Of a stretch of 9,465 bases of DNA, positions 1 to 6,530 are shown piece by piece. The notes below the pieces were generated by a model, which did no database searches, was not told where the DNA came from, and was given only the letters and a program-made list of their open reading frames with translations. Position numbers and translations under genes: made by a program. The number at the start of each line of letters is the position of its first letter. Within the stretch, counting starts at the first letter, position 1. The stretch is from an uncultured Verrucomicrobia subdivision 3 bacterium (GTDB taxonomy: Bacteria; Verrucomicrobiota; Verrucomicrobiae; Limisphaerales; CAMLLE01): contig CAMLLE010000078.1 in the NCBI GenBank assembly GCA_946480555.1, forward strand, positions 1 through 9,465, read 5' to 3'.

Positions 1-1797
1 CGGGTGACGCCGGGGGGGCTGCGCGGCGTGCTCCGCTGGAGCGGCGAGCACTGGCGTGGGTGGCGGCAGCGGTTGTGCCGGGCCGCTGAATTGCATCACG
101 TTCGTCCACGCCGCACCGATCCGGATTTCGTCAAAGATGACGTTGTCCGAAGTGCCGAGCCGGATGCGATCGAACGAGAAGTTGTTCACGTTCGCGGCAC
201 CGTTCGGAGTGTAAGGTTCGTTGCTGTTCAACGGCGGGTTCACGTAGAAACTGACGCGCGCTGGCCCGCCGTTCGTGGCGGGGAAGTCGATTCGCGCAAC
301 AAGCAGATCCACCTGCGGTCCGGGCGTGACGCTGCCCGCGAGGTTCATCTGGGCGTTGCCGCCTTGCAGGAAACCCCATGTGTCATTGGCAGAAACGCCC
401 GCGACGAGGCCGAGGAAAAGATTTTCTGAGCTGGCGCCGTTGAAGAGCGAAAGGCCGCCCCAATCAAAAATACCGCCGGGCGCTTGAGCCAGGAATCCGA
501 CATACACAGTGCCGCCGCCCACGCCGCCGAACGTTCCCGGCAACGTGCGAAACGCTTCATTGCCCGCGCCCGCCACGGAAACGGCATTGCTGGAACTGTT
601 GAAACTCGGATTGTCGCCATACGTCAGTCCCGTCGCGATCACCGCGCCGAGCGTCGGTTGCGACCAGGGTTCGAGGAATCCAGAACCTCCGCTGCTCTGA
701 TCGAGATACGGTTGTGTGTTCGGATCGTAGGCGAACGGTTCCATCGCCAGCACCGGCGTGCCGATGGAGATCGACGCGTCAGTGAACGAGGCGTTGGGCA
801 CGACCGAAATGGTGCCGATGCCATTGCCCACCACCTGAACATTGAACGACTGCACGTTCGTCGCGCCCGCCGCGTAATTGAGCGTGAGCGAGCTCGCGCC
901 GCCCGGCAGGCTGAAGATTTCCGGATTGTTGTTGGTAAGAACCAGCGCGGCGGAGTTCTCCGCATTGGCGATGGTGGGAATTGTGGCGACGACTTGAACG
1001 CTCTGGCCGATCGGTGCAAAGCGGTTCGGCGAGGTCAATTGCGGCGGAACGGCTGGAACCACCTGGCCAAGCTGCACCATGAACACGCGGTCACCGGCGT
1101 TCAGATTCACGGTTGTGCCGGGCACGTGTGCCGCCGTGCCGGTGTAGGCTTCGCCGCCGGAAAGCGCATCGCTGTTCACGCCGTGCCATTCGAAGTAATT
1201 GCCGCCACCAGCCGTCGTCGCCGTCAGATCGAATCCGTATTTCGTCCCGGGTGTCACCGCAACCGGTGTGGCGAGCGTGAAGTGCAGCCAAACGTCGTCA
1301 CCGAGGGAATTCCCGCCGCCGGTCCATTGCGCTCCATTCAACTCAGTGCCGGTGGCCGAATAGGTTTCCGAGCCGAGAACAAAGCCGGCCTGGCCCATCT
1401 TTGACGGGTCCGTGACGCGAATGGTGTAAACCGCGCCGTTCGCCAGATTCCACCACGTTCCATTCCCCGGCGCCGTGTTCGTATAACCGCAGTGGCGAAT
1501 CCAGATATCAGTCACCAGAAACGTGCCGCTGCCTGCAGGCGTGGTAAAGGTCTGGCCCTGAGTGGGTCGATCATAAGCAATGTAGTTTTGCTGGTCGGCG
1601 CCGCCGTTGATGTTGAGCGTGTCGTTGTCAGCGCCGGCGAAGTTGTAAACGTCGGCGGTTCCGGGAACTGGCGCGTCCGTGGTCAGAATGAGCGACGCCG
1701 CAGGAACAGAAGCGGTCGAAAGCATCGCCGCCGCGAAGACCGGGTTGAACCGCCGCATGGATCGCCACGGCAGAATGGGTTGGATGTGTTTGTTCAT
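1..1797 (-). CDS. Large secreted protein with Ig-like and LamG-like domains (3' end beyond window)
   Basis: Reading the minus strand from ATG at 1797 gives 599 codons without a stop up to the left edge, so the C-terminus is missing. A signal peptide is visible: basic residues around M14-R16, a hydrophobic stretch at 17-31 and likely cleavage near the VPAAS at 31-35. M14 (1758) is an equally possible start. Residues about 36-243 form a beta-rich domain that I cannot name, with many Trp, Gly and Thr. Residues about 249-345 look like an Ig-like beta-sandwich (PPQLTSPNRF onward). Residues about 352-567 form a LamG-like domain of the kind common in verrucomicrobial secreted proteins, starting MEPFAYDP and ending FDEIRIGAAWTNV. 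A Pro/Ala-rich tail follows. No catalytic motif was recognised; a role in surface binding or matrix is inferred from the fold only. The start has no Shine-Dalgarno. The PEP-CTERM gene lies 123 bases upstream on the same strand. Several shorter frames overlap but show no protein-like composition. Confidence 0.86.
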   Translation of the reverse strand, partial: MNKHIQPILPWRSMRRFNPVFAAAMLSTASVPAASLILTTDAPVPGTADVYNFAGADNDTLNINGGADQQNYIAYDRPTQGQTFTTPAGSGTFLVTDIWIRHCGYTNTAPGNGTWWNLANGAVYTIRVTDPSKMGQAGFVLGSETYSATGTELNGAQWTGGGNSLGDDVWLHFTLATPVAVTPGTKYGFDLTATTAGGGNYFEWHGVNSDALSGGEAYTGTAAHVPGTTVNLNAGDRVFMVQLGQVVPAVPPQLTSPNRFAPIGQSVQVVATIPTIANAENSAALVLTNNNPEIFSLPGGASSLTLNYAAGATNVQSFNVQVVGNGIGTISVVPNASFTDASISIGTPVLAMEPFAYDPNTQPYLDQSSGGSGFLEPWSQPTLGAVIATGLTYGDNPSFNSSSNAVSVAGAGNEAFRTLPGTFGGVGGGTVYVGFLAQAPGGIFDWGGLSLFNGASSENLFLGLVAGVSANDTWGFLQGGNAQMNLAGSVTPGPQVDLLVARIDFPATNGGPARVSFYVNPPLNSNEPYTPNGAANVNNFSFDRIRLGTSDNVIFDEIRIGAAWTNVMQFSGPAQPLPPPTPVLAAPAEHAAQPPRRHP

Positions 1798-1877
1798 TGG
1801 TTGTAGTTCGAAGGTTTGCTGGTTGGAACAGGGTTTGAATCAGGAATGGAGGAATAAAATGGTGAACGCAGAAGCTT

Positions 1878-1912
1878 GGGTTGGGTCCCGGCTCCCAACC
1901 AGAACCCAACCC
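1878..1912 (-). terminator. Inverted repeat between the two secreted-protein genes
   Basis: GGGTTGGGT at 1878-1886 is the exact reverse complement of ACCCAACCC at 1904-1912, with a 17-base spacer. A competing shorter stem (GGTTGGG / CCCAACC) lies inside it. It begins 9 bases beyond the stop codon of the PEP-CTERM gene and could end that transcript or structure the leader of the next gene. No T-run follows it on the minus strand, so it is not a classical intrinsic terminator. Confidence 0.35.
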
Positions 1913-1920
1913 GCATTGAC

Positions 1921-2823
1921 TCACCCACGAATATTTTTCTGTTTGCGCAGCAGCAGCCCGGCAAGACCGAGCGCAACAAATGAAGCCGTCCCAGGCTCGG
2001 GCACGGTCACGGCGTCAAAGGTCGTGCCCCAGCGGATTTCGTCCCACTGCGACGAATTGCTCGCGTAATCCGAAAGCGCCAGCCGATCATAGCGCAGGTC
2101 GAACCCGCTGAACGTCACGCCGCCAGTGGGATCACCCGCGCCCAGCGTGGGATCAATCCACATCGTGACGCTGTCGCCGCCTGCAGCGGAACTCAGGCTG
2201 ATCTTCGCCACGAACAAATGAACCGCCGCATCGCGCGCCACACCCAGGCTGCTGCGCAGGCTGGCGCTGTTGTTGACGCGAAATCCGAAGTCGGCCGTGG
2301 CGAAATCGCCGGCACTCACACCCGCGTCAAAGGTGCGGTTGCCGTCGTTGCCGGCATCGCCGTTGTAAAACGCCAGTGTCTGGTAAGTGTCCGGATTGCC
2401 GGCCGCATTCTCATTGCCGGTCTGGAAAAGCCAGCTCAGGTACAGGGTTCCGCTGGTGGCGTCCGTTGCGGCAAGCGAGCTGTCCAGCAGGCGCGTGGCG
2501 CGTCCGCTGTTCGACGCGTTGATGCCCTCAGCATCCGCTCCCTTCCCCACACTGTCTCCCGATCCGGCTGCATAAAGCGCATTGCCGTAGCTCAATGATC
2601 CAGCCATCACGGCTGGCTGAGCGCTGCCAAACGCCACGGCGGTCCAACCGCCGGTATAACCGGAAACTGCGGGTGATGATTGGGATGGAAGGCTGGAGCC
2701 GGGTGTGTAGCCGGAGAAGGATTCGGAGCTGAGCAGTTGGGCATTGGCAAGCGTGAGTGACGCTGCCATGACGCTCCCTGCGGCAAGCAGGATGGGGGTT
2801 GGTTTCTTCTGATGGTGCTTCAT
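1921..2823 (-). CDS. PEP-CTERM sorting-domain protein with a LamG-like domain
   Basis: This gene encodes a 300-residue exported protein. The chosen start, ATG at 2823, puts a clean signal peptide first: MKHHQKK, a hydrophobic core at 10-25 and ANA|Q cleavage after residue 28. The frame stays open 25 codons further upstream, but that extension has no export character. Residues 32-270 form one LamG-like beta-sandwich domain: an SESFSGYTPG opening, RATRLLDSS, TLYLSWLFQTG, and the closing signature DEIRWGTTFDAV. The C-terminus is a textbook PEP-CTERM signal at 274-300: VPEPGT, a hydrophobic stretch of about 13 residues, then the basic RKQK cluster. In characterised systems an exosortase (XrtA/EpsH family) recognises this signal and cleaves it, releasing the protein to the surface or exopolysaccharide matrix. 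No exosortase is present here, so it must be encoded elsewhere. The start has no Shine-Dalgarno. The downstream neighbour on the same strand carries a related domain. Confidence 0.94.
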   Translation of the reverse strand: MKHHQKKPTPILLAAGSVMAASLTLANAQLLSSESFSGYTPGSSLPSQSSPAVSGYTGGWTAVAFGSAQPAVMAGSLSYGNALYAAGSGDSVGKGADAEGINASNSGRATRLLDSSLAATDATSGTLYLSWLFQTGNENAAGNPDTYQTLAFYNGDAGNDGNRTFDAGVSAGDFATADFGFRVNNSASLRSSLGVARDAAVHLFVAKISLSSAAGGDSVTMWIDPTLGAGDPTGGVTFSGFDLRYDRLALSDYASNSSQWDEIRWGTTFDAVTVPEPGTASFVALGLAGLLLRKQKNIRG

Positions 2824-3030
2824 AGGTTGTCTGGTTTTTAGGTTTCCTCTGACGACGAGCTGTTCTGGTTGGCGAAACGAATCAGAGCAGCTGTCCACTG
2901 AAGCACTGCGAAATCGGAAAGCGAACTGTGCCAGAAAAGTTTTACGAAAATTGAACGGAGTCAGAAGTGCCTCACGTGAAGGTTCCGGTTTCTTCGAGCC
3001 TGCTCACGAGCCAACCGTCTCCCATCGTTC

Positions 3031-3155
3031 GCCCCTCCGGGGCTCGACAGCTATTCCACAGAGATCCACGGGTTCAGCTGCGCTTCACCCGCCTGCGCGG
3101 CCGTAGCCGCTTCGGCGCGGCGAAGGCCCGTGGCTTCTCGCTTCCGCTCCGGAGC
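3031..3155. repeat. Palindrome-rich element, possibly a dispersed intergenic repeat
   Basis: Several hairpins are nested here. GCCCC-TCC-GGGGC lies at 3031-3043. CCACGGG at 3066-3072 pairs with CCCGTGG at 3127-3133 and encloses CGGGT...ACCCG and GCGG...CCGC. The perfect palindrome GCTCCGGAGC lies at 3146-3155. The words 'gcccctccggggctcg' and 'ccacgggttca...cttcacccg' resemble intergenic repeats that I recall from Verrucomicrobia and Planctomycetes genomes. That is recollection and was not searched. The function is unknown. Confidence 0.35.
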
Positions 3156-3257
3156 TGAGATGGGTCATGGAACGGCGCGTCGCAGAAGTTCGCTCCCGCA
3201 AGAGACGGAGCTCTTCTCAATCATGACTGACACCGAAGCACCGCTTTGCGTGGGTTG

Positions 3258-3297
3258 CGCGAATTCAGAATCCGGATTCGCGACCATTCGCGAAATT
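3258..3297 (-). promoter_or_regulatory. Dense dyad cluster just downstream of the kinase stop
   Basis: The perfect 12-base palindrome GAATCCGGATTC lies at 3268-3279. CGCGAAT at 3258-3264 can pair with either of two ATTCGCG copies, at 3276-3282 and 3286-3292, and TTCGCGAA at 3287-3294 is itself palindromic. On the minus strand this begins about 28 bases beyond the kinase stop. It could serve as the 3' end or processing structure of the sigma-kinase transcript. No T-run follows it, so a simple intrinsic terminator is not supported. Confidence 0.3.
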
Positions 3298-3324
3298 CGA
3301 GTGAAGGCTCCCGACTTTCCGGGT

Positions 3325-5547
3325 TCAGTCCGTGTCGATCATTGGCTGGAATCCGGCCAGCATCTCGTTCAGAAGCACTTTTGCGATCACCCAGTCGTGC
3401 CAGAGTCCGGTCCTGTCCGTGCCGAAGATGATTTTGTTCTCGTCGTAGGAGGATTCGTTCAGAGAAATCATTCTTGCCGCGACTTCGAGTTCTTCTCGGG
3501 CTTCAACGCCACCGTTCATCCGGTGCAACGCTCCTGCTCGGAGTATGCGCGTCATCGCAATCCGGCTGGGCGTCTGATCTTCCAAGGCCAGCCCTTTCCG
3601 CGCCCAGGCTTCCGCTTCGCGAACGTTGCCGCTGCGATATTCGAAGAGCGTGATGGCGAGCATCTGCCAGCCTTCCATGTAAACCTTTTGGGTCGATTCA
3701 GAATCGGCCAGCGAACTCCGCGCCACGGTTGCCATGGGCGCAAGGGAGCGGATGGTTCTCTGATCGGCTGGGAGGATGAGGCTGACCTTGAGTGCTTGCT
3801 CCGCGGCAATCGGATTCGGCGTGGCGGCAAACCGGGTGATGATATTTTGCACCAGCACGCGGTATTCGTTGGTTTTTCCGGCCGCCACAAACGTCGGCCC
3901 GGCAAAGAGCAGATCGCGCGTGGCTTCGTCGGTGAGATCGGTTTTATCAACCTGGTTTGCCTGCAGCAGCTTGGTCATGCGCTGCGCGGCGGCATCCCAG
4001 CGGCGATGCTCCACATGCCAGAGCCCCAGCCGCCGGAAGACGCTCGCCGCTTCCAGCGACGGCTCCGTGACGGGGATTTGGATGCGCTCCACCAATGCGT
4101 CGGCCTCTTCCGGACGGCTCCTGCTCAGCGACACGGCGGCGCGAGCGATTTCGGCGCGGGCGTCGGCTTCGTTGCGCAAACGCAGCTGCTCTCGGTTCGC
4201 CGCGCGTTCGCGAAAGAAGAGCCACATCGAGGTGCCGAATCCGGCGATCAACGCCAGAGACACCGCGCCCACGGCGGTGAACGTGGCGCGATTTCGCCGG
4301 ATCAATTTGCTCAACCGGTAAACGCGGCCGGGCGGACAGGCGCTCACGGGTTCGTCGTTCAGGTAACGCTGGAGATCCATCGCCAGTCCGTTGGCAGTCT
4401 GATAACGACGGTTGCGATCCTTTTCCAACGCTTTCATCACCACCCAATCCAGGTCGCCCGCGAGCAGGGATTTCAGCCGATGCGGTTCGGATTGGCGGCG
4501 ATCCGCGGTCTGCTTCCGTTCGGCTTGATTGAGTTGATTCAGCTTCCCCGACGGGCGCACCGGTTCGCATTCACGCAACGTGCGGCGCATCGCTTCGTAG
4601 CCGGACGCGATCAGTTCCGACTGGTCGAACGGCGTTTTGCTGGTCAGCAGTTCATACAGCAGCACGCCGAGGCTGTAGATGTCGCTGCGCGTATCCACGT
4701 CGAGACCGCTGCCTTCCGCCTGTTCCGGGCTCATGTAAGCGGGCGTGCCGATGAAATGGTCGTGCGAAGTGAAAACCGTCTTATCCGTCAGCACCTGGCC
4801 ACTTGTCGCCTTGGCGATGCCGAAATCAATGACTTTCGGAACCGGCACGCTGTCATGGAGCGGAACGAGGATGTTGGACGGCTTGATGTCGCGGTGAATG
4901 ATGCCCTTCTGATGGGCGTGCTGGATGGCATGGCAGACCTGGATGAACAGCCCGAGGCGCTGCCGCAGATTGAGCTGATGTTCGTCGCAATACGCGGTGA
5001 TCTTCGTGCCGCGGACGAGTTCCATCACGAAGTAGGGACGACCGGTCGAAGTCGCTCCGGCATCGAGCACGCTCGCGATGTTCGGATGATCCATCAACGC
5101 CAGCGCCTGCCGTTCCGCTTCGAAACGTGCGATGACGCTGCGCGTGTCCATGCCGAGCTTGATGATCTTCAACGCCACCTGGCGGCGCACGGGCATTTCC
5201 TGTTCCGCGAGATACACCACGCCGCAACCGCCTTCGCCCAGTTTCTGCAGCAATTTGTATCGCCCGATCTGGGTTTCCGCCGCGAGTTCACTGCCGCCGA
5301 GGGAGTGCATCAATGTCTGAAAATCCGGCGCGGCGGCGACTGCGTCCAGCAGATTGGCGGGCGCGGTGGCGTCCGCCATGAAGCGGTTGGCCTGTTCCAG
5401 TTCGGCCAACATGGCTTCGACCGCCGAGCGCAGTGCGGAATCTCCGGCGCAGGTTCGGTCGAGAAACGCGCTCCGTTCCAGCGGCTCTTCGATTTCCGCT
5501 GCGGCGCAATACACTTCCTCAACTCGAGCGAGAACGGCGTCCATCAT
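3325..5547 (-). CDS. Membrane-anchored serine/threonine protein kinase (PVC type)
   Basis: This 740-residue Hanks-type kinase (from ATG at 5547) should phosphorylate Ser/Thr on partner proteins. Residues 1-60 carry the leader typical of these kinases (LERSAFLD...ALRSAVEAMLAE). The kinase domain covers about 96-400: glycine loop GEGGCGVV at 104-111, ATP-binding Lys127 in VALK, catalytic loop HRDIKPSN at 218-225 with Asp220, DFG at 241-243, and GTPAYMSPE at 267-275. All key residues are present, so it should be active. A transmembrane helix lies at about 422-445. Some 295 residues follow outside the membrane, helical and TPR-like in feel but without a repeat I can assign; this part may sense a signal. 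ATG 5547 has AGGTG seven bases upstream. A GTG at 5595 would add 16 residues and overlap the stop of the sigma gene. Lying directly behind the ECF sigma gene, it probably controls that sigma factor. Confidence 0.96.
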   Translation of the reverse strand: MMDAVLARVEEVYCAAAEIEEPLERSAFLDRTCAGDSALRSAVEAMLAELEQANRFMADATAPANLLDAVAAAPDFQTLMHSLGGSELAAETQIGRYKLLQKLGEGGCGVVYLAEQEMPVRRQVALKIIKLGMDTRSVIARFEAERQALALMDHPNIASVLDAGATSTGRPYFVMELVRGTKITAYCDEHQLNLRQRLGLFIQVCHAIQHAHQKGIIHRDIKPSNILVPLHDSVPVPKVIDFGIAKATSGQVLTDKTVFTSHDHFIGTPAYMSPEQAEGSGLDVDTRSDIYSLGVLLYELLTSKTPFDQSELIASGYEAMRRTLRECEPVRPSGKLNQLNQAERKQTADRRQSEPHRLKSLLAGDLDWVVMKALEKDRNRRYQTANGLAMDLQRYLNDEPVSACPPGRVYRLSKLIRRNRATFTAVGAVSLALIAGFGTSMWLFFRERAANREQLRLRNEADARAEIARAAVSLSRSRPEEADALVERIQIPVTEPSLEAASVFRRLGLWHVEHRRWDAAAQRMTKLLQANQVDKTDLTDEATRDLLFAGPTFVAAGKTNEYRVLVQNIITRFAATPNPIAAEQALKVSLILPADQRTIRSLAPMATVARSSLADSESTQKVYMEGWQMLAITLFEYRSGNVREAEAWARKGLALEDQTPSRIAMTRILRAGALHRMNGGVEAREELEVAARMISLNESSYDENKIIFGTDRTGLWHDWVIAKVLLNEMLAGFQPMIDTD

Positions 5548-5591
5548 CTGCCTACACCTGCGCGATCCAGCGGCCGGTTGTGCCAGAAAAA

Positions 5592-6149
5592 TCACACGCG
5601 CTCACGGATTTTTCGGAACAACCAGGCCTTCGCGCAAAGCCAGTGGCGGATGACCGAGCGCGGGCTGATGCCCATCAAACCGGCGATTTCCTCATTGGTC
5701 ATGCCGCCAAAATACTTCAATACCACCACCCGCGCGCGATCGGGCTGGCTTTGCTCCAGCAATTCCAGGGCTTCATTGATCAGCAGCACCTTTTCATCGG
5801 GCGCAACGGCGGAAAGTTCCAGGTCATCGACATTCAGGCGTTCCTGTCCGCCGCCCGATTTCAGGGAGGCCTTGCGCCGGGCATGCTCAATGAGAATCCG
5901 CCGCATCGCCTCGGCTGCGGCGGCAAAAAAGTAAGCCCGGTTTTTCCACGAACGATCGGCATCTCCGACCATCCTGAGCCATGCTTCATGCACCAACGCG
6001 GTGGGCTGCAGGGTGTGGCCGGCGGATTCCCGGGCCATTCGCGCGGCGGCGAGCTTTCGCAACTCGTCATAGGCCAGACACAGCAACTGTTCAGAAGCGT
6101 CCTCCCCTCCTTTTCCGACCGCTTCCAGAACCAGAGTGATGTCGCTCAT
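5592..6149 (-). CDS. ECF sigma factor, Sig-70_X6 (TIGR02999-like) family
   Basis: This 185-residue alternative sigma factor should direct RNA polymerase to a dedicated promoter set. Region 2 spans about 20-95: LAYDELRKLAAARMARE, HTLQPTALVHEAWLRM and NRAYFFAAAAEAMRRILIEHARR, the hallmark of this family. Region 4 spans about 124-182, with the helix-turn-helix in NEEIAGLMGISPRSVIRHW at 152-170. ATG at 6149 was chosen because MSDITLVLEA begins the normal family length. The frame stays open 90 codons further upstream, but that part is Arg/Thr-rich translation of a simple repeat. No Shine-Dalgarno is visible. The usual DAED acidic residues of region 2.2 read QPTA at 48-51 here, with a threonine at 50. 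No anti-sigma gene is nearby. The kinase follows 44 bases later, or overlaps by 4 if its GTG start is used, so the two are surely one operon. In this family and phylum such pairs are common; phosphorylation of the sigma factor is inferred. Confidence 0.95.
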   Translation of the reverse strand: MSDITLVLEAVGKGGEDASEQLLCLAYDELRKLAAARMARESAGHTLQPTALVHEAWLRMVGDADRSWKNRAYFFAAAAEAMRRILIEHARRKASLKSGGGQERLNVDDLELSAVAPDEKVLLINEALELLEQSQPDRARVVVLKYFGGMTNEEIAGLMGISPRSVIRHWLCAKAWLFRKIRERV

Positions 6150-6152
6150 GCA

Positions 6153-6172
6153 TTGTCTCGTGTAGCAGACAA
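6153..6172 (-). promoter_or_regulatory. Inverted repeat abutting the sigma factor start codon
   Basis: On the minus strand TTGTCT (6172-6167) and AGACAA (6158-6153) are perfect reverse complements around an 8-base centre, ending three bases before the ATG at 6149. It could be an operator for a regulator or an mRNA hairpin that limits access to the start. A six-base arm is short and may be chance. Confidence 0.35.
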
Positions 6173-6246
6173 CCGGGAGCTTGGCGAGATTGCGGCGGTC
6201 TCGAACGCATGGAATCTGATGAAAAGCGGAGGCAGACGATTTCGTC

Positions 6247-6311
6247 CTCGTAATCGTCCTCGTCCTCCTCCTCGTTTGTTGGGCATTTTCGAGGACGAGG
6301 ACAACGACGAG
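6247..6311. repeat. GAGGAC hexamer repeat forming a long imperfect hairpin
   Basis: CGTCCT units recur at 6243, 6255 and 6261, and GAGGAC units at 6291 and 6297. The arms 6247-6267 and 6291-6311 are complementary at 18 of 21 positions, including a perfect 12-base core (GTCCTCGTCCTC at 6256-6267 with GAGGACGAGGAC at 6291-6302), around a 23-base loop. The element lies about 100-160 bases upstream of the sigma start. Its translation in the sigma frame is low-complexity Arg/Thr, which argues against coding. Confidence 0.6.
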
Positions 6312-6438
6312 GCGCCGGGCGGGAACCGTTCCTCCAGGGTGGCCACCTTGGTCAACATCTATGCCGTGCGCGAAAAATCCTGAACCTGCCGGGAAGTAGA
6401 GCGACGGATCGCCCGCCATTCAACACTCAACACGGAGT

Positions 6439-6463
6439 GGGGTTTCCTGGCCCAGGCAACCCC
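6439..6463. repeat. Tight hairpin with an 11-base arm
   Basis: GGGGTTTCCTG at 6439-6449 pairs with CAGGCAACCCC at 6453-6463, with a single mismatch and a 3-base loop. This is strongly stable as RNA or cruciform. No T-run follows on either strand, and its role is unknown. It may belong to the same repeat-like block as the hairpins at 6531-6600. Confidence 0.5.
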
Positions 6464-6530
6464 GCACTGAAAGCGTGGAACAGGCGCGATCTGGGAACTT
6501 CTGCGTGTGATTGTTCAAGCCCCGCTTCTT

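Larger units (their letters stand above)
2824..3324. other. 501-base non-coding stretch between kinase and PEP-CTERM gene
   Basis: No credible gene was seen; the only open frame of note (2967-3158, plus) is Arg/Ser-rich and made of palindromic sequence. The part nearest 2823 must hold the promoter and leader of the PEP-CTERM gene, but I could not identify convincing -35 and -10 boxes. The leader just before the ATG is rich in A and C. The middle (about 3031-3155) holds a repeat-like palindromic element, and the part near 3325 a dense dyad cluster; both are listed separately. Confidence 0.7.

Noticed and set aside
484..1404. A 306-codon plus-strand open frame
   Set aside because: It is antisense to the secreted protein at 1-1797, whose signal peptide and LamG-like signature are clear. 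The plus frame is Arg/Ala/His-rich with no domain.
2967..3158. A 63-codon plus-strand frame in the gap beside the PEP-CTERM gene
   Set aside because: The sequence is made of nested palindromes and its translation has no protein-like composition or ribosome site.
3130..5934. A 934-codon open frame on the plus strand, the longest in the window
   Set aside because: It lies antisense to the kinase and sigma genes, whose motifs are complete. Its own translation is rich in Arg, His, Gly and Phe without any recognisable domain, as expected for the mirror frame of a GC-rich gene.
5433..6383. A 316-codon plus-strand open frame
   Set aside because: It is antisense to the sigma gene and to the kinase start, and its 3' part is translation of the GAGGAC repeat.
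6150..6419. N-terminal extension of the sigma factor by 90 residues
   Set aside because: The extension has an Arg/Thr-rich, low-complexity sequence produced by the hexamer repeat. The family normally begins close to the Met at 6149.
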